Below the pieces are notes generated by a model. The model did not search any database and was not told the origin of the DNA. It saw nothing but the letters and a program-made list of their open reading frames with translations. A stretch of 64,000 nt of DNA. Source: Pelecanus crispus (lineage: Eukaryota > Chordata > Aves > Pelecaniformes > Pelecanidae). Both the position numbers and the translations under genes were made by a program. Positions 24,810 to 37,090 of this stretch are shown piece after piece. Position 1 is the first letter of the stretch, and every line of letters starts with the position of its first letter. The stretch covers positions 121,623,809 through 121,687,808 of the forward strand of contig NC_134643.1 of assembly GCF_030463565.1 (NCBI RefSeq), in the 5' to 3' direction.

Positions 24810-26150
24810 AACTAGGAATCATTAAGATTGGAAAGGATCTCTAAGATCATCATTCTAATCATCAACCCAACACCACCATGTCCACTAAACCATGTCCCGA
24901 AGTGCCACGTCTACCCATTTTTTGAACACTTCTAGGTATGGTGACTCCACCACCTCTCTAGGCAGCCTGTTCCAATGCTTGACTACCCCTTCAGTGAAGA
25001 AATTTTTCCTAATATCCAATCTAAACCTCCCCTGGCACAACTTGAGCCCATTTCCTCTTGTTCTATCACTAACGACTTGGGAGAAGAGACCAACACCCAC
25101 CTCACTACAGCCTCCTTTCAGGTAGTTGTAGAGAGCAATAAGGTCTCCCCTCAGCCTCCTCTTCTCCAGGCTAAACAACCCCAGTTCCCTCAGCCACTCC
25201 TCATAAGGCCTGTGCTCCAGACCCTTCACCAGCTTCGCTGCCCTTCTCTGAACATGCTCCAGCACCTCAATGTCTTTCTTGTGTTGAGGGGCCCAAAACT
25301 GGACACAGTATTCCAGGTGTGGCCTCACCAGCACCGAGTACAGGGGCACAATCACCTCCCTGCTCCTGCTGGCCACAGCATTCCTGATACAAGCCAGTAT
25401 GCTGTTGGCCTTCTTGGCCCCCTGGGCACACTGCTGGCTCATGCTCAGCCGGCTGTCTACCAACACCCCCAGATCCTTTTCTGCCAGGCAGCTTTCCAGC
25501 CACTCCTCCCCAAGCCTGTAGCGTTGCATGGGGTTGTTGTGACCGAAGTGCAGGACCTGGCACTTGGCCTTGTTGAACCTCATACAGGTGGCCACAGCCC
25601 ATCGATCCAGCCTGTCCAGGTCCCTCTGCAGGGCCATCTTACCCTCCAGCAGATTGACATCCCACCCAGTTTGGTGTCATCTGCAAACTTACTGAGGGTG
25701 CAGTCAATCCCCTCGTCCCGATCATTGATAAAGATATTGAAAAAGACTGACCCCAAAACAGAGCCCTGGGGAACACCACTCATGACCGGCCACCAACTGG
25801 ACTTAACTCCATTCACCACTACTCTCTGGGCTTGGCCACCCAGACAGTTTTTTACCCAGTGAAGAGTACACCCGTCCAAGCCATGGGCTGCCAGCTTCCC
25901 AAGGAGAATGCTATGGGAGACGGTGTCAAAGGCTTTGCTGAAGTCCAGGTAGACAACATCCACAGCCTTTCCTTCATCCACCGGGTGGGTCACCAGGCCA
26001 CAGAAGGAGATCAGGTTGGTCAAGCAGGACCTGCCTTTCATGAAGCCACGGTGGCTGGGCCCGATCCCCTGGTTGACCTGCACATGCCTGTTGAGCTCAC
26101 TCAATATGAAATGCTCCATGTCATGAAACACTTACACTTTTTCATGACAA
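24810..26150 (-). mobile_element. 5'-truncated CR1 LINE, ORF2 reverse transcriptase C-terminal half
   Basis: Minus-strand frames at 26,131-25,580 and 25,637-24,885 together cover the CR1 reverse transcriptase from before the [12 protein letters not shown] block through the palm ([21 protein letters not shown]), the F-A-D-D catalytic motif at 25,676-25,687, the thumb and the C-terminal domain up to the end of ORF2. The two frames are separated by one indel near 25,665, just after the catalytic motif, so the copy is inactive. It is truncated on the 5' side at about 26,150, and all of ORF1 and the endonuclease are missing. Its frames are otherwise unusually intact, which suggests a fairly young insertion. 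It is closely related to the plus-strand CR1 ending at 36,176. Confidence 0.9.
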
Positions 26151-28159
26151 AAACTTTAATCACCAGTAGCCTGAAGTGTGATTTGCTCTGCAGTCCTGGT
26201 TCTGCTCCCCCACAGAAACAGCCTTGCCAGCCACCACCCAGTACCTTCAAACACGCATGCACCCGTTTTCCTCCTGACAGTGCAAATGCCCGACAAGCGC
26301 TGCCCACGATGCCGGAGCTCAAGCACCTCCTGCTCTGATGCTCCTGGGCTTGGGCTGGGGCCAGCCGAGAGCCTGGCGTCATGCCAGGGAGCTCTGCTGG
26401 TGCAGCCTGAAGGGATGCCTGTTTGCCAGAAAAGGGGTGAAGGACTCACAGGACTTTGGTCTTCCCTACGTTGGCCACGCCAACGGCCCTGTGCTCCCAT
26501 GAGAGCAGAAACCCAAATCTTCTGGGCCTGATTTTTGCTCCAGTGAATCCAGATGCAGCACACAATCCTGGAGCTTGCCCACAGCTTCTGCCCCGCTACC
26601 CCAGAAGCGGCAGGAGGTGGGGGCTGCGGGGGGCTGCCGTGGCCAGAGCAGAGGTGCCTCTCACCTCAGCGGGGTACACACTGGGACGGCCGCTTTCTGT
26701 GGCTGCTGGTTTTGCTTGTGCTTCTCTGCCTGTAATCCAAGTGGGAAAATAAACTGCTCGAGGTGGGGAGTGTATGCACTGAGGCTGATGGAGCAACACT
26801 AGTTAAAAATAAGTATGTGCAGGAGAATAAGGCCTCAAATTATGGTTTTCATTACCTTAAGCAAAATATTCTTTTAAATTTTTTATAAACTATTCAAGCC
26901 CAGTAAAAAAAAAAAATCTAGTGAATACTTTAAACGCCCTTTTAAACTTTTAAGCTATGTTTCCCCACAATACAGTTTGATTGCAGTCGTCACTTTGTGC
27001 TATAGCATCAGCTCTCATAAAGACCTCAGCAAATTTTATTTTTTCTGCAAACACCCAGAGAATCCACAGGATCTATGTGTGCATCCATCCTGTCTTGCAT
27101 ATGGACAATCCTGCCAGTCACTGTTAGCTGCTTTGTGCTCCCAGTTTCAGCCCATCGTGCTGTTTTGATGAGGAAACTCTCCTGAGGGCTGCCGGGCATG
27201 CAGGAGCTCTGGCCTGCGAGATCTGAGCACGGCACTGCAGGATCAGCCATGTCTGGCAGGAACTCCTCGTTTCCTCAGCATTTTTTTTAGCCAAAGGTCA
27301 CACAGCCTTTTGAGCAGAAACGAAGGTCTACAGTTTCTCTCATAAGCTACTTCTGCTGTTTCAGGGAGACAGAGGCAAACAGTATCATAGCCCTACCAAT
27401 ATCACTAAAAAATTGTCAGCATTTTAACGCAGAGCTGGCAGCTGCTAGGAACCCGATCTGAAATCCCCATAGCAGTGGTCACTGCCAGGAGCAACCTCTC
27501 CTGCGACTGCTGCTGCCCCACACAGGCACCTACCGCCCAGTTCCTTCAGAGAGTGCCCATACGGGGGTGCATGGGCAAGAGAGGATGCTGAGCATCAGTT
27601 CTGCACTGCTTGCACAGACCACCCGCTGCTGACTTCCATACGTGGTTCAGCAGGGGATCTGTATGATCCATTGAATTCACTAGAAATACACGCTGGAATA
27701 ACATGCACGGGCTTTGGTACTGCATGAAATATTTAAAGTCCAGCCCTTGGTGAATTTAGCAAGCAAAAAAAAGAAAAACAATCAGTGGACAGACCTTGAA
27801 TAGCACCGGTGTGCCCTAGAAGGGTTGTAGTAACTTGTGGCTGCAAGCCCCATGCTGGGTGCAAAGGTCTTCATCAACATTTACACAACCTCTCCTTTGA
27901 GTCTCGTGTTTCAAGTTTACTCAGCTTGTCAAGCAATGGAGGATGAGGGACTTGCAGCAGACAGATTAGCTCAGTTCAGCTGTTAAAAGTGAATGTTATT
28001 TTTAATCTTGTATGTTCCATGTAAAGGCTTTCCAGCTGACACTATGTTAATTACATGAATACTTCGGTTATCAGCACCACTACCCCTTAATTGGAACAGC
28101 AGGGTTTCCACTAGGGAGCCACCATCACCAAGTTTCTAGTGAAATAATATTCAGTAATT
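26151..28159. other. Intergenic, nothing recognised
   Basis: No supportable gene, RNA gene or transposon. Open frames around 26,160-26,800 overlap on both strands in a GC-richer patch and show no domain. Confidence 0.4.
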
Positions 28160-28340
28160 TCCACAGCACTTTTCATCTTCAAAAATGCTATACAAACATA
28201 AACTCAGTTAATTACCTCTCCCAGCATCCCTCAGAGGTAAGAAAGTGTCGTTACCCACATGTAAGCAAATGGGAAGACTTTAATGACACACGATGTCTTG
28301 CCCAGTCCAACACAAAGGCCCAGGGTTCGATTTGGTTCCT
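28160..28340 (+). mobile_element. MIR-like ancient SINE relic
   Basis: Phrases in order resemble the MIR core and 3' half: CAGCACTTTTCATC, TGCTATACAAACATAAACTC, CATCCCTCAGAGGTAAGA, CCCACATGTAAGCAAATGGG, TGTCTTGCCCAGTCCAAC and GGCCCAGGGTTCGATTTGG. The order and spacing fit, but divergence is high, as expected for a SINE that predates the bird-mammal split. Recognition is by eye only. Confidence 0.5.
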
Positions 28341-31300
28341 CAGCGTACGTACCTAGTGATCTTTGAGATGCTGTAGAGTGCCTTCAGGGATGCACAGGGG
28401 GCTGGCAGGTAGGGAACAGCAGCTCCAGGACCCCTTCTGTAGCAGCTAGAGGCCAGAGGAGACAGCCTGGAGTATCTCAGATGGTGCTAGACACCGATGT
28501 GTAGACAGCTGAGTCCAGTGACAAAGCAGGCATTAGACAGTAGGAAATTGCAGCATCTAGACTGTAGGATCCCAAAGCAAAAAAACCCAAATCCACCTGC
28601 AAGCCTCTTCCAGACCATCCGTAATACAGAATAATAATCTACATGTGGTGCAGCACTCTCCTTACTGAGCAAGCCCGAACAAACACACATATATTGTGTT
28701 CTCTGTGCATTAGGTGACTCTCAAATGCAGCAAGTCTTCTAAGGTTCCACAGCACAAGGTCACACTAACTAAGCTTCCACTTTTCCATGGAGAAGATCTA
28801 GATGACAAGACCATGCAACCCATCCATTACAGCACTGGCAAGCCACTGCTCATCACCTTCATGTAACAGGGATTACTTGTCCGCTGAGCTGGAAAAATGG
28901 GTTAAGAATAGTCAAAGATCTGCTCCAGGAGCAGGAGGGACTGCTCTGATCCAGCCCCGCTGGGATTCTCAGTCCCTAGAGCACAAGGTTGCGGAGAAGA
29001 GACAGTTGTCTGCTTTCCTGTATGCTGGGATGAGCTCATGCTGAGATGAGCACACCTGTACTTACCTCACCAGCGGTGTCCCCTACAGAAACACATCCAA
29101 GGACACAACAGGCCCTCGCAAAGGACTGTTATTCAAAATTCATGCTATTTCTGTTTACTTTTCTTAATGTAAGAGAATAAACATAAAAAACGACATTAAT
29201 GCAGATTTGTGGACAGTGCCCTTGATTAACAAGCACCTATGCACACAAGCTCAGGTGATCCAGAAGAGTCATCACAAGTAGAAAATACCATATATTTGCA
29301 CAAAACACCAGAGGTATGGTTGCCATGGGAACCACAACCTTCAAAATTCCCTCTAATTTTTTAATCCATATAAAAACTTGATCAGAAAGCATGTTAATGT
29401 GCTGCATGGGCTTTATGCCAATATATGCCATATTTTTACGGTACATAAGGGTTTGGGACTTTTTGTTACTTTTGCATATTTTGCTTATAAGTTGATTAGC
29501 TTCCATCTATGTAGACTTCTGTTAATCTACATCACGCAGTAATTATGTAATTTGCCTTTTAAGCTGGCAAATTAGGAAATAACCAAGACTATCGTGAATC
29601 CTCATTCTTCAGAGATGCCGGTGTGTCTACCCTTATGTGGTGAGAGTAACCCTTTTGATCAACACGAAAAACTCCTTCTCTGCCCTGCTACAACAAATAT
29701 GCTTTGCAGGCAACTCCAGAACGGGGCAAACAGACAAAGCTGTGTGTCCACCCAGCCTTATGTCTGTTCCTCCTGTATTTGTTTCAACCCTCTGGGCTCC
29801 AGATCAGCCCGCTTTTATCACCAGTTTGCCTATAAAGATGCAGCCAGCCCCAAGCACTAGGCTTCTTCCGAGCTGGGATGGCAGAATCAGGGTATGGGGC
29901 AAAGGGGGGTGTCAAACAAGAGGTGCCAGAGTTGTAAGAGCTGCCACTCTTTCTCATGCCTGCCAGATCCTGTCTTACTGTAGCTCCTACTATCAAACTT
30001 TGTAATCCCACCTTGCACTTTTTCATCTTTCCTCTCTGCTTTGACTCTGATACTCCAAATAACAAAATAAGGTGTTGCTACCAAACAACCTGTTCAGCTT
30101 CTTTGGGGTGGATTTTTTCCCATACTGGTGAGATTTAAGAAAATAAATGAGTTAAAAAAGAAGTATGTGGGAGAAAACAAAACAAAAACCTTGCCCTGGC
30201 TTCTTGTATAAGACTTATGTGAAAGAATACACCTATAAACTAATACTTCTGTATTTCTGTGGAACGTGTGAAAGAAAAGAATAATAGAAAACACTCTAAA
30301 GGGTGAGGCCATGACCTATGTAAGATTACTGATCTCTTTTGGCATGTGCCATACAAACTCTTGCATACGAATCCTTGAAATTCACATCTCTCCTTTAGCC
30401 TCCTACTGCTGATCTCTTCACCATGGTGTCTCTTAGCACATCAGCTCTGTTAGCTGCATTCTACCTAACACAGGCATCCAGCACCTCAGGGTATCTTCAC
30501 AGGTAACCCGACATTGATGCCTAATGCAATAAATCTCTGAAATCATTACTTCAAATTATTTCACTTGACATATTAAGAGGCCTGACACATCTGGCTCTCA
30601 TCCACCTGTTTGTCCTACGTTCATGTAGAGGCATGAAGGTCAGATCTTGAAAACTTCCCTCCAGGAAGGAAGGAATAAACCTGTCTGATAAAAACATAGG
30701 CGGATTTGGAGATGGGCCTAAAGATAAGAGAAAGTACAACAGCACAGCACTCAAGATGTCCCTCTTTATGAAAGGGCACCGACAAACAAAGATTGTGATA
30801 TGGGAAGCTAAAGATCACTGAAAGTAAAATGAGTCACCACTATCCCTCCAAGTTTACAAACCATTTTAAATCAAACAAGATTTGCCTCCAGGGCACTGGA
30901 ATCTTTCCTCTTGATCCAGCAAGCATTCAGGGTGCTGCAGGTTGTGCCACGAGCACAGACCTGTTTGCTCACAAGTAATTTACAGAGTCCCTTCTCTCCA
31001 GGCACATCAGGAATGAAACTCTAGGGAGTTTAACTCACAGTGCCAAGATGTCTCCTAGATAGGAAGCTGCCCAGCTCTGCTGCTTTCTCAGCTTCTTTCT
31101 GGGATTAAACTACAAAACTTTACCTGTCTCTTAGACAAATACTCTCCATGCATGTGGGCTTTTCCCCTGCTGCTTCTTTCTCAAACGGAGAAATACACCA
31201 CTCAAGCAAACAAATCCCTGTTTGTTCCAGTGCTGTCACCTGAGCCATGACTCAGGTGTCAAGGCTGGCTCTGATGTGTGAAACTAACCTTGTACGTCCT

Positions 31301-31959
31301 TCCCTGACCATATGGCATTCTCAACCAGGTGACTTAAAACCACCTGGGCTTTAAGTCGTTTATACCTCAGTCATATACACAGATTACCTAAATTCCCAGG
31401 TATTGTAAAATCATTTTGTGCTTCTGGTTTAACTTCTCCATCTGCAATGCAGCATTAAAAACAAGCAATGTGGCTTTGCCAAAGGAATTCATTACATGCA
31501 ATCTTTCATTCTTAAAATGCTCAAAGGTTGCAGATCTTTGAACAGAACTGCAGAGCTGTATGCTCCCCAAGTCTGCTGTTAACCTTCCCTTGGAGTCTAA
31601 GGTTTGTCAGTGTTATCAGCATGGAGAGAATCTATTTTGTCATCTCTTCCTTACACATCCCTCAGACAAGGAGTGGTCCATGGCCCATGGCTATACCAAG
31701 ATGCTTTCCATTTTAAGCAGAGCTCTGAGCTGTACACTACATACCCAGCCTGTTACTGTGGACTGCCTATGTGCAAAGGTGTTGCTAAGAAAGGTCAGCA
31801 GCTGAGCAACACCAGCTTCAGATTGTAACTTCGATGGTTTCTGTACAAAACAGTCGGTCACTGAGGCAAGCAGCTCCAGTGCGACAGCAGCTGATGATGC
31901 CTGTCTGGGGCCAGGAGCAACAGCAGCCAAGCCCCCCCCACGTATAAAAGAAGCCCTTG
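28341..31959. other. Intergenic, nothing recognised
   Basis: No supportable gene. The AT-rich part 29,130-29,560 is free of recognised repeats and could hold a conserved non-coding element. The 89-codon minus-strand frame inside it shows no domain. Confidence 0.35.
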
Positions 31960-32037
31960 GGGAGCACTAGCGACCAGGAGTACCAATGCAGTTTGCGTGG
32001 CAGGGCGCTGAAGCTCTGCCAGCTCGACCAGGGAGCA

Positions 32038-33076
32038 ATGGTGTCCACCCAGCAGAAAGCCATGGCTCCTCTCAGCTCTGTACCCACCACAACTCACAGA
32101 GCTTCCCAGACAGAGCTCCGGACAGCAGCAGTGAGCACACCTGAGGGGGGTGGACCCAGGTAGAGGAACTCCTCCACTTGGTGACAGAGCTCCAGGAGGA
32201 AGTGAGTAGGTTGAGGAGTATCGGGGAGAGTGCAAGAGAGATAGAGTACTGGAATCGCATCCTACCTTCCCTGGGACAGGCCCAACAGGCAGACAGGACA
32301 CATGAAATGGAGGATTCCCTATCCTCTCTCCACCTGGCAGAACACAGTGACTTAAGGATAGCGGGCAGTGGTGACAAGTTCCTGCCCGGCACAGCAGGCA
32401 CATCTCCTCTGTGACTGCCCCACCTTCCCAGGTGCCCTTGTACAACAGGTATGAGGCTCTGCAAATGGAACCAAACAATAACGAGGATGATGGTTCATCT
32501 AGCTTGCAGGTGCCACCAAGGTTAAGTCAGCCTACACCCTGTGTCAAAACTGCTTCCATAAAGAAAAACAGATGGGTCACTGTCATAGGAGACCACCTTC
32601 TGAGGGGAACAGAAGGCCCAATATGCAGACCAGACCCAATTCTCAGGGAAGTCTGCTGCCTCAGTGGGGCCCGGGTTAAAGATGTGAAGAGAAAGCTTCC
32701 TACCCTAATATGGCCCCCAGATTATTATTCATTATTGATTTTTCAGGTAGGCAGCAATGAAGTTACAACTAGAAGTCTGAGGGCAATCAAGAGAAACTTC
32801 AGGGCCTTGAGACGACTGGTTAAGGGATCAGGAGCACAGGCAGTGTTCTCCTCTATCCTTCCAGTTGCAGGGAATGATGAGGGAAGACACAGGAAGAACC
32901 AGCAGATCAATACCTGGCTCTGAGCCTGGTGTCACCAGCAGGATTTTGGGTTTTTTGATCATGGATTGGTCTACACATCGCCAGGCCTGCTGGCGACAGA
33001 TGGGGTACACCTGTCTCAAAGGGGGAAAAGGATCTTTGCACAGGAGTTAGCAGGGCTCATTGAAAGAGCTTTAAAC
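32038..33076 (+). pseudogene. CR1 ORF1 remnant with esterase-like domain
   Basis: The remnant starts with a MVSTQQK-like N-terminus and is interrupted soon afterwards by stops. The frame at 32,411-32,923 then carries the esterase-like part: VTVIGDHLLRGTEG, then VCCLSGARVKDV, then FQVGSNEVTTRSLRAIKRNF and AQAVFSSILPVAG. In functional CR1 ORF1 proteins the first block is a GDS(L)-type esterase motif with a catalytic Ser. Here the Ser position reads His, so the nucleophile is lost. The C-terminal part continues in another frame to about 33,076. Confidence 0.75.
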
Positions 33077-33141
33077 TAGATTTTAAGGGAGAAAGGGATA
33101 AAACCAGGCTTGCTACAGATAAGCCTGGGGGCAGCACACCA

Positions 33142-34167
33142 GTGTTTGAGGGACGGTGTGCTAGCAAGGTCCTTCAGTCTGCCATCTCAGTGGAGGCAGG
33201 CGATGGAGATCCATGCGGCAGCAAAGATACAAGGGATACTGATGTGTTAGAAACCATGGAAGCACCTGAGAATGGTCACGTAGAAATTAGGGCTCCTTCC
33301 CCCCAAAAGGTGGCAGGATCAGTAGCCCAATGGAAGTGCATCTACACCAATGCACGCAGCATGGGCAACAAACAGGAGGAGCTGGAAGGCATTATGCAGC
33401 AGGAAAACTATGATACAGTTGCCATCACAGAAATGTGGTGGGATGACTTGCACAACTGGAGTGCTGCAACGGATGGCTATAAACTCTTCAGAAGGGACAG
33501 GCAAGGAAGGAGAGGCAATGGGCTAGCCCTGTATGTTAGGGAGTGTTTTGATTGTCTAGAGCTTAATGATGGTGATGATAGGGTCGAGTGTTTATGGGTA
33601 AGAATCAGGGGAAAGGCCAACAAGGCCGATATCATGGTAGGATTCTGTTATATACCACCCAACCAGGATGAAGAAGCAGACAAAATATTCTATAAGCAGC
33701 TGGGAGAAGTCTCACAATCGCTAGCCCTTGTTCTCGTGGGGGACTTCAACTTACCAGATGTCTGCTGGAGATAAAATACAGCGGAGAGGAAACAGTCTAG
33801 GAGGTTCCTGGAGTGTGTGGAAGATAACCTCCTGACACAGCCGGTGAGTGAGCCAACTAGAGACAGCGCCCCACTGGACCTGCTGTTTGCAAACAGAGAA
33901 GGACTTGTGGGTGATGTGATGGTTGGAGGCCATCTTGGGCATAGCAATCATGAAATGATAGAGTTTTCGATTCCTGGAGAAGTAAGGAGGGGGGTCAGCA
34001 GAACTGCTCCCTTGGACCTCTGGAGGGCAGACTTTGGCCTGTTTAGGAGCCTGGTTGACAGAGTCCCTTGGGAGGCAGCCCTGAAGGGCAAAGGAGTCCA
34101 GGAAGGCTGGACATTCTTCAAGAAGAAAATCTTAAAGGTGCAGAAGCAGGCCACCCCCATGTGCTGA
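33142..34167 (+). pseudogene. CR1 ORF2 endonuclease remnant
   Basis: The frame 33,142-33,774 carries an APE-type endonuclease: N-ARSMGNK near the start, ITEMWWDD (the metal-binding Glu region), GDGYK/RRDRQGRRGNG-type text, and LVGDFNLPDVCW near the end. A stop follows at 33,772-33,774. The next frame, 33,817-34,167, continues with LTQPVSEPTRDSAPLDLLF and ends the domain in GHSNHEMIEF, where the usual S-D-H triad reads S-N-H. Both the stop and the Asp change argue for an inactive copy. Confidence 0.75.
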
Positions 34168-34569
34168 AAGACAAGCCGGTGGGGAAGACCCACCTGGCTG
34201 AACAGAGCTTTGGCTGGAAGTCAGGAAAAAAAGGAGAGTTTATGACCTTTGGAAAAAGGGGCAGGCAACTCAGGAGGACTACAAGGATGTCATGAGGTTA
34301 TGCAGGGAGAAAATTAGAAGGGCCAAAGCCCAGCTAGAACTTAATGTGGCTACTGATGTAAAAGACAATAAAAATTTTTTCTGTAAATACATTAGCAACA
34401 AAAGAAGGGCTAAGGAGAATCTCCATCCTTTATTGGATGTGGGGGAAACATAGTGACACAGAATGAGGAAAAGGCTGAGGTACTTATGCCTTCTTTGCCT
34501 CAGTCTTTAACAGTAAGATCAGTCGTTCTTGAGGTACCCAGCCCTGTGAGCTGGAAGACAGGGATGGGG

Positions 34570-36091
34570 AGCAGAACGAAGCACCCTTAATCCAAGGAGA
34601 AATGGTTAGCAACCTGCTACATCACTTAGACACATACAAGTCTATGGGGCCGGATGGGATCCACCCAAGGGTACCTAGGGAGCTGGCAGAAGTGCTCACC
34701 AAGCCACTTCCAATCATTTATCAGCAGTCGTGGCTAAACGGGGAGGTCCCAGATGACTGGAGGTTAGCAAATGTGATGCCCAACTACAAAATGGGCCAGA
34801 GGAGGATCCAGGGAACTACAGGCCTGTCAGCCTGACCTTGGTGCTGGGGAAAGTTATGGAGCAGATCATCCTGACTGCCATCACACTGCATGTACAGGCC
34901 AACCAGGTGCTCAGGCCCAGTCAGCACGGGTTTATGAAAGGCAGGTCCTGCTTGACTAACCTGATCTCCTTCTATGACAAGCTGACCTGCTTAGTGGAGG
35001 AGGGAAAGGCTGTGGATGTTGTCTACCTGGACTTTAGTAAAGCCTTTGACACCGTCTCCCATAGCATTCTCCTGGAGAAACTGGCTGCTCACGGCTTGGA
35101 TGGGCATACTCTTTGCTGGGTAAAAAACTGGCTGGATGGCCGGGCCCAAAGAGTTGTGGTGAATGTGTTAAATCCAGCTGGCAGCCGGTCACCAGTGGTG
35201 TTCCCCAGAGCTCAGTATAGGGGACAGTTCTGTTTAATATCTTTATCAAATGATCTGGATGAGGGGATTAAGTGCACCCTCCATAAGTTTGCAGACGACA
35301 CCAAATTGGGCAGGAGTATTGATGTGCTTGAGGGTAGGAAGGCCCTGCAGAGGGACCTGGACAGGCTGGACCGATGGGCCGAGGCCAACTGGATGAGGTT
35401 CAACAAGGCCAAGTGCCGGGTCCTGCACTTCAGTCACAACAACCCCATGCAGCGCTACAGGCTTGGGGAAGAGTGCCTGCAAAGCTGCCTGGCAGAAAAG
35501 GACCTGGGGGTGCTGGTTGACAGCCAGCTGAACATGAGCCAGCAGTGTGCCCAGGGGGCCAAGAAGGCCAACAGCATCCTGGCTTGTGTCAGGAATAGTG
35601 TGGCCAGCAGGAGCAGGGAGGTGATTGTCCCCCTGTACTCAGCGCTGGCGAGGCCGCACCTGGAATACTGTGTCCAGTTTTGGGCCGCTCAATACAAGAA
35701 AGACATTGAGGTGCTGGAGCGTGTCCAGAGAAGGGCAACAAAGCTGGTGAAGGGTCTGGAGCACAGGCCTTATGAGGAGCGGCTGAGGGAACTGGGGTTG
35801 TTTAGCCTGGAGAAGAGGAGGCTGAGGGGAGACCTTATCGCTCTCTACAACTACCTGAAAGGAGGCTGTAGTGAGGTGGGTGTTGGTCTCTTCTCCCATG
35901 TAGTTAGCGATAGGACGAGAGGAAACGGCCTCAAGCTGCACCAGGGGAGGTTTAGGTTGGATATTAGGAAAAATTTCTTCAGTGAAGGGATTGTCAAGCA
36001 CTGGAACAGGCTGCCCAGGGAAGTGGTTGAGTCACCACCCCTGGAGGTGTTTAAAAGACGGGTAGATGTGGTGCTTAGGGACATGGTTTAG
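34570..36091 (+). pseudogene. CR1 ORF2 reverse transcriptase remnant
   Basis: The frame 34,602-34,835 carries the start of the RT (LDTYKSMGPDGIHPRVPREL). The 417-codon frame 34,838-36,091 carries [29 protein letters not shown], the F-A-D-D catalytic motif at 35,288-35,299 and the C-terminal domain to the natural ORF2 stop. Between about 35,165 and 35,245 the usual SGVPQGS block is out of frame, because two compensating indels scramble about 25 residues. The catalytic Asp pair is kept, but the copy is not functional. Confidence 0.8.
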
Positions 36092-36479
36092 TGGCAGACT
36101 TGGCAGTGTTAGGTTAATGGTTGGACTTGATGATCTTAAAGATCTTTTGCAACCTAAATGATTCTATGATTCTATTCAGAAGAACTTTGAAATTGCATTC
36201 CAATTTTAAACAGGAGTTCATGATGCGACACACCTCAGTCACTGTAATACTGGAAAACAGCCTCCAGGGGAAGGGAAAAAGATGCAGAGATACCACAAGA
36301 AAAACGTTTGCAGAAAAGAAAAACACTGCTGTTGCTCTCCTCATATCGCTACTTTAGGGCACATGTATAAAAAGCGATTTTCTATGTCTGGATGAAATCA
36401 TAGCATTAGAAGACCGAAAAACTGAAGCCTGATGGAAGCTTTAAAGTGAAACCGCTTAAAGCACGCGGTCTCCTCAGGG

Positions 36480-37015
36480 CCCAAGTGCCACCACGATGTG
36501 AAACGCAGGGGGAAATTCCCTCAGGCTCGCGAGAGCAAACGCGGAGTAGGCCAAGGCGCACGTCTGGCCCCTTCTCCCCCGCTGCCTAGCTTGCCCAGGC
36601 CCGGGCACCACTTCGCCAGCGGCCGAGGAGGCCGCGCTTCCCCCCTGCCCTCACGGCAGCGGCTCCCGCCCCCACCCTTCCTCCCGCGGCGGCCGCGCCG
36701 CCCGCAGCAGCCCCTGAGGCGGCCGCCGCTACCGTTACACAACGCCCGCCCCCGCCAGGGGGCCGCTCACCCGCCCATTGGCTCAGAGACGGGTGCCACT
36801 GATTGGCGCACACCCGCGCGCTGCCAAGACCCACCCCCCCCCGATTGGCCGAACCCCGCGTAATAACTGCACGAGGAGCGCCGCGAGCGCACCGCGATTG
36901 GCCGCGGCGCTGACGCCCGCTCTATATAAGGGCCGCGGGAGGGGCGTACCCTCACTTATCGGGCGGTTATTGCTGGGGTCTGCGCAGTGCGCCGCTCTCC
37001 GGCCGCCGCGGGAAC
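36480..37015 (+). promoter_or_regulatory. SOD1: SOD1 CpG-island promoter: TATA box and CCAAT boxes
   Basis: TATATAA lies at 36,923-36,929, about 90 nt before the ATG, predicting transcription start near 36,955-36,960 and a 5'UTR of about 55-60 nt. Four CCAAT boxes lie upstream: CCATTGG at 36,776-36,782 and inverted ATTGG at about 36,802, 36,844 and 36,897. They are spaced roughly 25-55 bp apart, as in NF-Y-driven promoters. The surroundings are GC-rich with many CpG. A minus-strand donor-like GTGAGC near 36,766 is compatible with a divergent non-coding transcript, as known upstream of human SOD1, but this is speculative. Confidence 0.85.
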
Positions 37016-37090
37016 ATGGCGACGCTGAAGGCCGTGTGCGTGATGAAGGGGGCCGGCCCCGTGCAGGGCGTCATCTACTTCCAGCAGCAG
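37016..37090 (+). CDS. SOD1: SOD1 coding exon 1
   Basis: 25 codons from the ATG (context AACATGG) to CAGCAGCAG. It is followed by GCAAGG, a non-canonical GC donor. The frame forces the junction here, because exon 2 starts with a complete Gly codon after AG. Confidence 0.97.

Larger units (their letters stand above)
31960..36176 (+). mobile_element. Near full-length, decayed CR1 LINE
   Basis: A CR1 of about 4.2 kb. In order: a short 5' region; an ORF1 remnant from about 32,038 including an esterase-like domain; an ORF2 endonuclease (about 33,310-33,990); a degraded linker; the reverse transcriptase (about 34,570-36,091); then the 3'UTR ending GATTCTATGATTCTATT. Multiple frameshifts and stops mean it encodes nothing functional. 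The 5' boundary is approximate. It lies about 0.8 kb upstream of the SOD1 promoter in the same orientation, and it is inverted with respect to the closely related CR1 at 24,810-26,150. Confidence 0.9.

Noticed and set aside
24975-25862. 295-codon plus-strand open frame
   Set aside because: It is the antisense shadow of the minus-strand CR1 reverse transcriptase, which carries the recognisable motifs.
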